Virus record (IMG/VR): IMGVR_UViG_3300034093_000632
Span: 1-26,474 of that record
Reading direction: 5' to 3' (one strand)
Source of the DNA: a virus
Length of the DNA stretch: 26,474 nt
The notes under the pieces are model-generated. The model saw only the letters and a program-made list of their open reading frames with translations, was not told the DNA's origin and searched no databases. The position numbers and the translations under genes were made by a program. How positions within the stretch are numbered: the stretch's first letter is position 1; every line of letters starts with the position of its first letter. This document shows, in pieces, positions 6,472 through 15,376 of the stretch.

Positions 6472-8733
6472 ATGGCACTTACTAAAATCACTGGTGACGT
6501 TATTGCAACAAACACTAGCATTACCGCAGTTGGCGCTACGTTTACTGGTAATGTTTCGATCGCTGGGACAATTAGCTACGAAGATGTCACCAACGTAGAC
6601 TCGGTTGGTCTGATTACTGCAAGAAGTGGAATTAATATTACTAGTGGTGGATTGATTGTTACTGGAGTAAGCACGGTTTCTGCAGGTAGTACTAGTGCTC
6701 CATCAATCAGCCCAAGTGGAGATACGAACACCGGCATCTTCTTCCCATCGGCTGATACGATCGCTTTTGGAGAAGGTGGTTCGGAAGTATTAAGGATTGA
6801 TTCATCTGGTCGTCTCTTAGTTGGCACATCTACAGCGCGTAGTAATTTCTTTGGCACAACTCTTAGTTCTTTAACTCAAACAGAAGGAACAGGTGGTTCT
6901 ACTGCACGGGGTGCTTTAAGCGTAATTAATAATGATGTAAGCAATAACCCTGCTTACGTTCTTCTTGGAAGATCAGGTGCAGCAACACTTGGTTCAAATG
7001 CTGCGGTTGTCAGTGGAAGCCGCCTTGGAACTTTAACTTTTCACGGTGCAGATGGTACTAGTTTTATCGAAGCGGCAACTGTTGCCGGTGAAGTAGATGG
7101 GACGCCTGGCACCAGTGACATGCCGGGCAGGCTTGTTTTTTCTACGACCTCAGATAATGCTGGCTCGCCCACCGAGCGGATGCGCCTGGACTCCAGTGGC
7201 GGATTCCAGTTTAAGGGCGCAGGTACTGCAGGTGTCACCCAAGCCGTCAGCTTCAACGGCAGCGCACCTGTTAATAGCCTCGTTATTGACTCGTCGGGGC
7301 GGGTAGGTCTGGGGACTAGTAGCCCTGGGGCATTGTTGCATTTATCAGCAACTGCAGGCAACCAAGAACTTCGGCTGAGTGATACTACTAACACCGCGAT
7401 GGGACGAATGTATGTCGCTAACGGTACTTACCTTATTTCAGAAACCGCTCATCCGATTGTTTTCCAGACTAATGCCACCAATCGCATGACGATTGATTCA
7501 AGTGGCAATGTCAACATTGATAGCAATACACTCTACGTTGATGCCACCAATAACAGAGTAGGGATTGGCGCTACGACGGTTGGCGATTTACTTCACCTCA
7601 GGGCTGCGACTACACCCCATCTGCGTATTGACCACACTACAACCAGTTCGTTTGGAGCGGTTCAATTTTATGAAGATACAACCCAGCAGGCATCCATTGG
7701 CGCACTGGGTTCTACCAGCAGTGGAACAGGCGGTGGCAATGCACTGCAGATTTGGAATTTCCTAAACGCGCCAACTGTATTTGCTACAAACAATCAAGAA
7801 CGCGCCCGCATCGACAGCTCGGGACGCTTGTTAGTTGGCACGTCTTCTAGCCGTGCCATTTATGGCATTTCATCCGCAATCCAAATAGAAGGTACTGGTT
7901 TTGACACAAGTTCCTTAAGTCTAATCTGCAACAACAATGGTTCTCAAAGTGCATACCTTGCGCTGGGAAGAACAAGAGGCACGTCTGTTGGTAGCACAAC
8001 AACGATTGCAAACGGTGACATTCTTGGTGCTGTTTCATTTACGGGTGCACATAACTCTGGGCTTACAGGCGCCTCTGCTTCTATTACTGGGTACGTAGAC
8101 GGCACCCCCGGCGCTAACGACATCCCAGGCCGCCTAGAGTTCTCCACTACCGCCGATGGAGCGAGCAGCCCGACGGAGCGGATGAGGATTAATAGCAACG
8201 GTATAATACAAGCAAGAAATGGCGCGGGCGATACACTTAATCTTTACAACGCAGTGTCTGCAGGTACTAGCAGTGGATTTATTTACGGAGTGCATAGCAG
8301 TACGTCTGCATACAATGGCACAACGAGCTTTGTTGTTTACACTAATGGCAACGTAGTTAACACAAACGGTAGCTACACAACACTTTCCGACGTCAGGCTA
8401 AAGGAGAACATTGTTGACGCAGGTTCCCAATGGGACGACCTGAAAGCAATTCGGATTCGCAACTGGAACTTCAAGGAAGAGACGGGGCACGAAACCCATC
8501 GTCAAATTGGTCCCATTGCCCAGGAGTTAGAGCAGGTATGCCCTGGTCTTGTTTTTGACACTCCAGACCGCGATGCAGATGGTAACAAAACCGGCGAAGT
8601 CACCAAGGGTGTTAATCAATCCGTTCTTTATATGAAGGCTGTCAAGGCGTTACAAGAAGCAATGGAACGCATCGAGCAACTGGAAGCAAGCAACGCTGAT
8701 CTGCTGGCCAGAGTAACAGCTCTTGAGTCATAA
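6472..8733 (+). CDS. tail fibre protein with C-terminal S74 chaperone-protease
   Basis: 753 aa. The head (about 1-110) has the module shared with other fibres here: TFTGNVSIAGTISYEDV (about 24-40) and GDTNTGIFFPSADTIAF. The middle is beta-rich with fibre repeats (DSSGRLLVGTS, RVGLGTSSPGALLHL). The tail from Ser639 is a Peptidase_S74 intramolecular chaperone: SDVRLKENI with the Ser639/Lys644 dyad, IGPIAQELEQVCP, then a coiled coil to the end. In this family the tail trimerises the fibre and then cuts itself off before the Ser, leaving a mature fibre of about 638 aa. The tail region is richer in GC than the head, suggesting a joined cassette. Preceded by a late octamer. Confidence 0.85.
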   Translation: MALTKITGDVIATNTSITAVGATFTGNVSIAGTISYEDVTNVDSVGLITARSGINITSGGLIVTGVSTVSAGSTSAPSISPSGDTNTGIFFPSADTIAFGEGGSEVLRIDSSGRLLVGTSTARSNFFGTTLSSLTQTEGTGGSTARGALSVINNDVSNNPAYVLLGRSGAATLGSNAAVVSGSRLGTLTFHGADGTSFIEAATVAGEVDGTPGTSDMPGRLVFSTTSDNAGSPTERMRLDSSGGFQFKGAGTAGVTQAVSFNGSAPVNSLVIDSSGRVGLGTSSPGALLHLSATAGNQELRLSDTTNTAMGRMYVANGTYLISETAHPIVFQTNATNRMTIDSSGNVNIDSNTLYVDATNNRVGIGATTVGDLLHLRAATTPHLRIDHTTTSSFGAVQFYEDTTQQASIGALGSTSSGTGGGNALQIWNFLNAPTVFATNNQERARIDSSGRLLVGTSSSRAIYGISSAIQIEGTGFDTSSLSLICNNNGSQSAYLALGRTRGTSVGSTTTIANGDILGAVSFTGAHNSGLTGASASITGYVDGTPGANDIPGRLEFSTTADGASSPTERMRINSNGIIQARNGAGDTLNLYNAVSAGTSSGFIYGVHSSTSAYNGTTSFVVYTNGNVVNTNGSYTTLSDVRLKENIVDAGSQWDDLKAIRIRNWNFKEETGHETHRQIGPIAQELEQVCPGLVFDTPDRDADGNKTGEVTKGVNQSVLYMKAVKALQEAMERIEQLEASNADLLARVTALES
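7091..7190 (+). repeat. fibre module repeat A, diverged copy
   Basis: Encodes EVDGTPGTSDMPGRLVFSTT followed by SPTERMRLDSSG. The same protein module as the other A copies, but with many silent and replacement changes. Confidence 0.7.
7798..7848 (+). repeat. fibre module repeat B
   Basis: Encodes ERARIDSSGRLLVGTSS. The DNA is almost identical to 19569-19620 in another fibre gene, and its second half recurs at 21191-21222, 23117-23148 and 23680-23718. Confidence 0.75.
8095..8190 (+). repeat. fibre module repeat A
   Basis: Contains the 38-base core (8140-8177, starting ttctccactaccgccga) that recurs in six places across four fibre genes with a single variable T/C position. It encodes FSTTADGASSPTERMRI. 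Confidence 0.85.
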
Positions 8734-8758
8734 CAACTTTACTCACTAATTTGCCCTG

Positions 8759-8766
8759 AATAAATA
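8759..8766 (+). promoter_or_regulatory. T4-type late promoter octamer
   Basis: AATAAATA in the gap between two structural genes, 27 bases before the ATG at 8794. Confidence 0.55.
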
Positions 8767-8793
8767 TAACAGAAGAAAATCTATGACAATAAG

Positions 8794-11700
8794 ATGCCTC
8801 TCTCAAGACTAGAGAACTTTCTCAAAAATATTCAGGGCAATGTCATTTACGTTGATCCGAATGAGCTAGATGCAACGGATAGTATTGAAAACCAAGGTAA
8901 CTCACAAACGAGACCTTTCAAAACTATTCAGAGAGCTCTTATTGAAGCCGCAAGGTTTTCGTATGTAGCAGGTCAAAGAAATGATAAGTTTGATCAAACC
9001 ACGATCATTCTTGCCGCTGGTACTCACTACGTAGACAATAGACCTGGTTGGATTCCTTATGCATCGGGTACTAATGCAAGATATTATACTCGATTTGGTT
9101 CAAGTAACCTTATTCTAAGCCCATATGGCTTAAGTAGTAATTTTGATTTAACATCATCCGATAACGAACTGTATAAGTTAAACAGTGTTCGTGGTGGTGT
9201 AATTATTCCAAGAGGAACATCAATCGTTGGTAAGGATCTTCGTAAGACCAAGATCTATCCAAAGTATGTTCCAGATCCAGAAAACAACAATATTGAGTCT
9301 TCAGCTATCTTTAGACTGACCGGTGCGTGTTATATTTCTCAGTTTACAATCTTTGATGGTAATCCTTCTGGTAACGTTTATAAGGACTACACATCAAACA
9401 CTTATGCACCTAACTTCTCCCACCATAAACTGACTTGTTTTGAGTATGTTGATGGGGCAAATGATGTTGTTATTAATGACAACTTCTTGAACATCAGTTC
9501 AACATTCACTGACCTTGATATGTATTATCAAAAGGTTGGGGATGTTTATGACTCTGGAACTGGAAGACCGATTGAACCTGATTTCCCATCAGGATCGGTT
9601 GATTTCCAAACAAGAGTTGAAGAGTATCGAATCGTTGGTTCAAAAGGTGAACAGGTTGGTATTTCATCAATCAAATCTGGTGACGGTGCAACTGCATCGA
9701 CAACCATCACAGTTGATTTAGAATCTGCATTGGTTGATCTTTCGATTGACACTCCAGTTCGTATTTCTGGTGTCAGCACTTCTGGATACAATGGCATTCA
9801 CGTTGTATCGGAAGTTGTATCCACCACACAATTCAAGTACGTTGTACCTTCTGCTCCCAATAATCCACTTCCAACATTAACAAGTGCAGACGTTAATATT
9901 GAAGTTGATACGATTAACTCTGCATCTCCATATCTGTTTAATCTTTCCAAGAGATCCGTATTTGGTCTGAATGGTATTCACTTAGATGGATCAAAAGTCA
10001 CTGGATTCAAGAGTGGTCTGGTTGCACAATTCACTGGTAATGCACTGCAGAAAGATGATAAGGCGTTCGTAAGATACAACACCACATCTGGTCAGTATGA
10101 TGATTATACGGCTGTTAACAATCTTCACTTAGATCCAGAAGCTGTTTACAAACCTGGATACAAATCCACTCATATTAAAGTGTCGAATGATTCAATCATT
10201 CAGGCTGTTTCAGTATTTGCAATCGGTCATAACAATCAATACGTTGCTGAGAGTGGTGGAGAACTGTCTCTCGCTAACTGCAATGCAAACTTTGGTGAAA
10301 ATGCTCTGTTGTCTGAAGGTTTCAAACAAGCCGCATTAGGCCCAGACAATGCAGCGTATATCACTCACATCATTCCACCAAAGGAAATTGTTGATGGAGA
10401 GACAAATGTTGATTACTTGTCCATCGATGTAGACAAGACCATTGGTATTGGTACAGTCACTAGACTGTATTTTGAAGGATACACAAGTCAAGATTCACCT
10501 CCTCCATACATTGTTGATGGTTATCGTATTGGTGCAAATACAAATGATCGATTAAGAGTTCAATTGAACATTCGTGGAAACGAAGGAGATTTTGTTTCCA
10601 AAATTGTAATGCCATCAGCAACAGGTATTACTACAAATACAGGTGAAAAGTCTTATGTTGTTTCCAATTCTATTGGTGTTAGCAACATCAGTTCTAACAT
10701 CATTAGTTTCAAGACAAATCACAATCTGATTGATGGAGAATCGATTCGTATTCTTTCAAACAATGGATTCTTACCTGATGGTTTGGACGATGATCAAGTT
10801 TATTATGCCATTGTCAGTGGTTTAAGCAGCAATGCAATCAAAGTTGCAAGAACGTTCAACGATGCTCTGGAAGGAACGTCTCTGACAATCAACAACACGG
10901 GTGGAGAACTGAGTGTTGTCAGCCGTGTCTCTGATAAGAAATCAGGTGATATTGGTCACCCAATTCAATTTGATGTTCCAAATAAGAACTGGTACATTAA
11001 CGTTTCGAATCAAACCATTGATAACGAGATTTATCCAACAATCATTGGATTTGGAACAACAGCCTTAGGTGCAAACACACCAAAGACATATTTCACAAGA
11101 AAAGAAAATTCAAGAAGTATTGAAGATTCGATCTATCGTCTCAGATATGTGATTCCTGCAGGTATCACCACTGCAAGACCACCAATCGAAGGATACATCA
11201 TTCAAGAAACGAGTGATACAACTGGTGCTACGGATTCAGAAATCACTGCGACATCTCTGACAAACATTGATGATCAAAAGAACTTCCACTTCTTAAGTGA
11301 AGCATCTTGGAACAGCAACATCGCTACCGTGATGTCAGAAGAACCACATAATTTAACTGTCGGTTCGATTGTCAATGTAAACAAAATTACTTCATCCAAC
11401 AACGCGACTGGTATTGGTAGCTCTGGTTTTAATGGTCGTTTTGAAGTTATTGGTATTACAAGTGCAAGAGGATTCCAATATTCTCTCACCGATAATCCTG
11501 GATCATCAACACTTAGCAATCAAACGAGAACTGTTGATGATCTTCCAAACTTCTCAAGAAATGAATACGAAAAGACATTCTACATCTACAAGGTAGAAGA
11601 AGTCAAGAAACACATCACGGGTGAACAGGATGGCGTTTATCATCTGGTCTGTTTGCATTATGATGCATCTCCAACAGTTTCTCCATTTACAGGATTCAAG

Positions 11701-13821
11701 TTCAGTCAACCAGTCAAAGATCTGTATCCACAAATTGATAGAGACAATCCAGTATCTGATCCTTCTGCAGCCATCAGTCACGCTGAATCAAAACCAATTG
11801 GTAAGGTTGTATCCAGTGATGTAAGAAAGAGTATCACAAAAGATACGATTCAGAAGTTCTTAGGGCAGAATGATATCAGTGTTGGTATCACCAGTATCGT
11901 TACAGATATGGGCACTGGTCTTGCTCATACAGCTTATCTGTCAGTTGAACATCAATTAAACTCGATTGTATCTGTTGGTATTGCTTCTTCTGGTGTTGGT
12001 TATGGTTCTGGAAGTTCAGCCACATTATATGGTGCTAAGTTAGTTGGTGTTGGTGTTGGTAGCACTGCAGGTAGTGGTGCGATTGCAAATATCACTGTAG
12101 ATGCAAATGGTGGTATCACTGGTGTAACGATTGTCAATGGTGGTGGTGCTTATGGTATTGGAAACTCCTTACAAGTTATTGGAGTCACCACATCAGCTGG
12201 TCACGTTGTCGGTATTCTGACAGTTACTAACATCTATCAAGGTGTTGGTGAAGTCATTCAGATCGCTGGTATTCGTTCAGACACAAACCTGAAACTGAAT
12301 AATACATTCAGAGTCACTGCAACTCCGAGTGCAAAAACTGTCTCGTTTGCTTCCACGGAAGTCATTAACTTCGGTATGTCATTGGGTGGCCCAAACAATG
12401 TAACTGTTGGAGCTGCAACTTCGGATGCAACGATGTCAGTCATTGGCCCATCAATCGGTGTCACTGCAATCTCTTATGACATTAACACTGGTATTGCCAC
12501 CGTAGGTACAGGTATCACTGCTCACGGGTTCCTTGCTGGTTCTAAGATTAAACTGGTTGGTGCTGGTCAAACTGCATACAATGGAGTCTTTACTGTTAAG
12601 GAAAGAGTTGGTCTTACGACATTTACGGTACATCTTGGAGTATCAACTGTCTCTGCACCAGCCTTAACTGGTTCTGTCTTTGCTTTCCCTGGTGGTTACT
12701 CATCTAACGATGGTGCGATCACGACTGCCGATGAAAAGGTCGGTAGCAGAATGAACAGTATGTACGCTGGAATTACCACAACGATGTCTGCTGGTATTTC
12801 TTCAACTTCATCTTCAATCAGTATCACCAATGCCACATCGAGTGGTTTGAACATTGGTGATTACATTATGGTGAACGACGAGATGATGAGAATCAGTAAC
12901 ACTTCAATTAATACTGTATTCAGAGGTGTGTTTGGAACACAATCAACAAATCATTCTTCTGGAACCGTTATCAAGAAGGTAAGTGTTGTTCCTGTAGAAC
13001 TGAGAAGAAGTTCTCTGATTCGTGCTGCAAACCAAACCTTTGAGTATGTTGGTTTCGGGCAAGGTAACTATTCTGTTGCTTTACCAGAGAATCAAACAAA
13101 AGTTCTGACAACAGAAGATCGTAAACTGGGTCAAACACAGAGAAGAAATGGTGGGCAGAATTACTACACAGGTCTGAATGATGTTGGTGAATACTTCATT
13201 GGTAATGCCGTCATCAAAGGAACTACGGGCGAAGAAGAAGTATTTGATGCTCCAATTCCAACGGTAACTGGTGAAGACAAAGGTATTAAAAATGCCCTGA
13301 CTGATAGTATCAAAGTAACTGGTGGTGCAAATAAAGACATTCTGTCTGAGTTTGATGGCCCAACGTTGTTCTCCAGTAAGATCACATCAACCTCTGTTGA
13401 TGGTATTGAAGCTGTATCTCTTCAATTACAAGGTGATGCAAAAGTTGCGAGAAAGATTACTGTAGGTATTGCAACTCCAAGTGTCGGTGGTGCTGCTGGT
13501 GATGTCACGTTCTCATCAAAACCATCAGAAAGAGGATATGCTGGTTGGATTTACACCACACAAAACAGCTGGAGAAGATTTGGTCTTGTATCTCGTGATG
13601 CTGATGCAATGGTTGTGAGTGTCGATAGAATCGGCATTGGCACCACCAGCCCAGCGAACACTTTAAATGTAATTGGTATCAGTTCGTTTAGAGGTGATGT
13701 ACGAGTTGGTGTTGGAACCACTCAAGGTTTAATTCTGACAGCTCCAAATGGATCACTGTATCGTTTGACCGTCAGCAACACTGGAGTTGTGAGTGCGATT
13801 TCAACCAGTGTTCTTTCATAA
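8794..13821 (+). CDS. very large virion structural / tail fibre protein
   Basis: 1675 aa, the longest gene here. The N-terminus has YVDPNELDATDSIENQGNSQ, then TRPFKTIQRALIEAARFSY (about 20-58), the start of a right-handed beta-helix (pectate-lyase type) fold. I recognise this opening from cyanophage structural proteins. The centre has Gly-rich beta repeats (about 1065-1130, for example GGITGVTIVNGGGAYGIGN) resembling those in the gp5 C-terminus. Near residue 1580 GYAGWIYTTQNSWRRFG begins a small domain, followed by a fibre-like RIGIGTTSPANTLNVIG phrase. There is no S74 or G2 chaperone tail. Codon use is uniformly AT-leaning, unlike the mosaic fibres around it. Likely a tail-fibre shaft or baseplate appendage; a polysaccharide-binding or cleaving activity is possible but no catalytic residues are evident. 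Confidence 0.75.
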   Translation: MPLSRLENFLKNIQGNVIYVDPNELDATDSIENQGNSQTRPFKTIQRALIEAARFSYVAGQRNDKFDQTTIILAAGTHYVDNRPGWIPYASGTNARYYTRFGSSNLILSPYGLSSNFDLTSSDNELYKLNSVRGGVIIPRGTSIVGKDLRKTKIYPKYVPDPENNNIESSAIFRLTGACYISQFTIFDGNPSGNVYKDYTSNTYAPNFSHHKLTCFEYVDGANDVVINDNFLNISSTFTDLDMYYQKVGDVYDSGTGRPIEPDFPSGSVDFQTRVEEYRIVGSKGEQVGISSIKSGDGATASTTITVDLESALVDLSIDTPVRISGVSTSGYNGIHVVSEVVSTTQFKYVVPSAPNNPLPTLTSADVNIEVDTINSASPYLFNLSKRSVFGLNGIHLDGSKVTGFKSGLVAQFTGNALQKDDKAFVRYNTTSGQYDDYTAVNNLHLDPEAVYKPGYKSTHIKVSNDSIIQAVSVFAIGHNNQYVAESGGELSLANCNANFGENALLSEGFKQAALGPDNAAYITHIIPPKEIVDGETNVDYLSIDVDKTIGIGTVTRLYFEGYTSQDSPPPYIVDGYRIGANTNDRLRVQLNIRGNEGDFVSKIVMPSATGITTNTGEKSYVVSNSIGVSNISSNIISFKTNHNLIDGESIRILSNNGFLPDGLDDDQVYYAIVSGLSSNAIKVARTFNDALEGTSLTINNTGGELSVVSRVSDKKSGDIGHPIQFDVPNKNWYINVSNQTIDNEIYPTIIGFGTTALGANTPKTYFTRKENSRSIEDSIYRLRYVIPAGITTARPPIEGYIIQETSDTTGATDSEITATSLTNIDDQKNFHFLSEASWNSNIATVMSEEPHNLTVGSIVNVNKITSSNNATGIGSSGFNGRFEVIGITSARGFQYSLTDNPGSSTLSNQTRTVDDLPNFSRNEYEKTFYIYKVEEVKKHITGEQDGVYHLVCLHYDASPTVSPFTGFKFSQPVKDLYPQIDRDNPVSDPSAAISHAESKPIGKVVSSDVRKSITKDTIQKFLGQNDISVGITSIVTDMGTGLAHTAYLSVEHQLNSIVSVGIASSGVGYGSGSSATLYGAKLVGVGVGSTAGSGAIANITVDANGGITGVTIVNGGGAYGIGNSLQVIGVTTSAGHVVGILTVTNIYQGVGEVIQIAGIRSDTNLKLNNTFRVTATPSAKTVSFASTEVINFGMSLGGPNNVTVGAATSDATMSVIGPSIGVTAISYDINTGIATVGTGITAHGFLAGSKIKLVGAGQTAYNGVFTVKERVGLTTFTVHLGVSTVSAPALTGSVFAFPGGYSSNDGAITTADEKVGSRMNSMYAGITTTMSAGISSTSSSISITNATSSGLNIGDYIMVNDEMMRISNTSINTVFRGVFGTQSTNHSSGTVIKKVSVVPVELRRSSLIRAANQTFEYVGFGQGNYSVALPENQTKVLTTEDRKLGQTQRRNGGQNYYTGLNDVGEYFIGNAVIKGTTGEEEVFDAPIPTVTGEDKGIKNALTDSIKVTGGANKDILSEFDGPTLFSSKITSTSVDGIEAVSLQLQGDAKVARKITVGIATPSVGGAAGDVTFSSKPSERGYAGWIYTTQNSWRRFGLVSRDADAMVVSVDRIGIGTTSPANTLNVIGISSFRGDVRVGVGTTQGLILTAPNGSLYRLTVSNTGVVSAISTSVLS

Positions 13822-13824
13822 ATA
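13817..13824 (+). promoter_or_regulatory. T4-type late promoter octamer
   Basis: CATAAATA overlaps the stop codon of the 1675-aa gene and ends 28 bases before the ATG at 13853. The leader between has a GGGT...ACCC pair around a GGAGAG ribosome site. Confidence 0.6.
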
Positions 13825-13852
13825 AAAAGAAAAGGGTGGAGAGTGAAACCCG

Positions 13853-15037
13853 ATGGCAATTAACAAGAACTTTGTCGTCAAAAACGGATTAGAAGTAGAT
13901 ACTGATACGTTATTTGTCGATTCAGCGAATAACAGAGTTGCCATCGGTACTACTGTTCCAACGACTGCTTTGGATGTCCGTGGAAAGATTCTATCGGACA
14001 GTGAGATTCAAACTTGGAACGCGAGAATCACTGGTATTGCAACAGTTGGTGCGATTGGTATTACAACCTTAAACGCCACTGATGCAGTTATCACTGGATT
14101 CTCAACTCTTGGTTATGCAAATGCGACTTCACTGAAAGTTACCACAGGATTCACCACAGTTCAAGGTTTATCATCACTTGATCTGACTGTTTCCATCGGT
14201 GCAACAATCAGCAAAGACTTGAATGTTGGTGCAGCTGCAACTGTTGGTGCCGCTCTGACAGTTGTAGGGGCTTCAAAGTTTGCAGAATTTGCACGATTTG
14301 AAAAAGATGTCACAGTCGGTGCAGCAGTTACGGTTGGTGCCGCTCTGACTGTTACTGGTGCTTCTAAATTCGCAGAGTTTGCGAGATTTGAAAAAGATGT
14401 TAGTGTCGGAGCTGCAGTCACTGTTGGTGCAGCTTTAACGGTCACTGGTGCTTCCAAATTCGCAGAGTTTGTAAGATTTGAAAAGGACATTGTAGTAGGA
14501 TCTGCTGCAACAGTTGGTGTCTTAACTGTTACCAATGACACGTACATCGGAGGAAATCTGGTTGTTGCTGGTGACATTAATCTTGATGAATTCAATGGTC
14601 GAAATCTGAATGTCACTGGAATCGCCACCATTGGTTTTCTGACTGCAACAAATTCTTATACTTCTGGTGTAGGAACGATCGTTGACTTCAGAAGCACATT
14701 CGCCAATGTCAGTGGTGTTGCTACGATTGGTTTCTTAACTGCATCCAATTCATATGTAACTGGTGTTTCTACTGTTGGTTTCTTAAGTGCAACCAACATC
14801 TTTGTATCTGGTGTTTCAACGGTTGCAAACACATTTAATGTTGGTCTCGCAGGTACAATGTTATCTGTGATTGGAGTTGGTAATTCTGTAAGAGTTGGTA
14901 TCAGTTCTGCAGATCCACAATATGTTCTTGATGTGAATGGAGATATAAATAGTTCAACCGCATTCCGTGTCAACGGAATTGATATTCTTTCAACCGCTTC
15001 TGGTGACGCCACCGCTCTCGCAATTGCTCTCGGATAA
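13853..15037 (+). CDS. repeat-built tail fibre-like protein
   Basis: 394 aa. It opens MAINKNFVVKNGLEVDTDTL and DSANNRVAIGTTVPTTALDV, the usual head of cyanophage fibre proteins. Residues about 120-225 are just over three tandem 30-residue repeats of the type FEKDVTVGAAVTVGAALTV + TGASKFAEFAR. Later, shorter units repeat (VSGVATIGFLTASNSYVTG). It ends with YVLDVNGDINSSTAFRVNG and has no chaperone tail. The repeats suggest an elongated beta shaft whose length can change by repeat gain or loss. Good RBS (GGAGAG). Likely co-expressed with the next two genes. Confidence 0.7.
   Translation: MAINKNFVVKNGLEVDTDTLFVDSANNRVAIGTTVPTTALDVRGKILSDSEIQTWNARITGIATVGAIGITTLNATDAVITGFSTLGYANATSLKVTTGFTTVQGLSSLDLTVSIGATISKDLNVGAAATVGAALTVVGASKFAEFARFEKDVTVGAAVTVGAALTVTGASKFAEFARFEKDVSVGAAVTVGAALTVTGASKFAEFVRFEKDIVVGSAATVGVLTVTNDTYIGGNLVVAGDINLDEFNGRNLNVTGIATIGFLTATNSYTSGVGTIVDFRSTFANVSGVATIGFLTASNSYVTGVSTVGFLSATNIFVSGVSTVANTFNVGLAGTMLSVIGVGNSVRVGISSADPQYVLDVNGDINSSTAFRVNGIDILSTASGDATALAIALG
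14224..14500 (+). repeat. three tandem 90-base repeats
   Basis: Units start near 14224, 14314 and 14404, and each encodes 30 residues ending in SKFAEFAR or SKFAEFVR. DNA differs mostly at third codon positions, so the copies are old enough to have drifted while the protein stayed the same. Confidence 0.8.
14944..14951 (+). promoter_or_regulatory. internal TATAAATA late promoter match
   Basis: A perfect match to the T4 late consensus inside the 394-aa gene, about 92 bases before the ATG at 15044. It could give extra late transcription of the 110-aa gene and the fibre gene after it, which have no octamer of their own. Confidence 0.4.
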
Positions 15038-15043
15038 TAGGAA

Positions 15044-15376
15044 ATGGCAAACACTTTTAAACTCAAAACAAAATCAAACGTAGGTGTAACCACAGTTGGT
15101 ATTTACACCTGCCCATCAGCAACAACAACTGTTGTGATTGGTATCACTCTTTCAAATACTTCTGGAGCTGGAGTCAATGTAGGAGTTGGTGTTACAAGAT
15201 TGGCTGCAAACGGAGAAAATATTGATCTTCTGAAGAACGCCCCTCTTCCACAAGGATCATCTCTTGAATTTATGCAAGGTAACAAAGTAGTCTTACAAAC
15301 AGGAGATTGTGTAAGAGTGAGCAGTGACACAAACAACAGTGTTGATGCTGCTCTGACGATTATGGAGATTACCTGA
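15044..15376 (+). CDS. small virion structural protein
   Basis: 110 aa (MANTFKLKTKSNVGVTTVGI...). Reads as a single beta-sandwich: alternating hydrophobic strands, SGAGVNVGVGVTRL in the middle, and a late motif FMQGNKVVLQTGDCVRV. RBS TAGGAA directly before the start; its TGA overlaps the next ATG by one base (TGATG). This beta pattern is common in small phage tail or capsid decoration proteins; exact role unknown. No catalytic motif. Confidence 0.6.
   Translation: MANTFKLKTKSNVGVTTVGIYTCPSATTTVVIGITLSNTSGAGVNVGVGVTRLAANGENIDLLKNAPLPQGSSLEFMQGNKVVLQTGDCVRVSSDTNNSVDAALTIMEIT

Noticed and set aside
14224-14500. CRISPR-like array
   Set aside because: The repeats are 90 bases, contiguous, in frame and coding, with no unique spacers.
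14161-15093. Long minus-strand open frames (156 and 145 codons) under the repeat-built fibre gene
   Set aside because: They are antisense shadows of the repetitive Val/Thr/Ala-rich gene, with low-complexity products, no ribosome site and no promoter.
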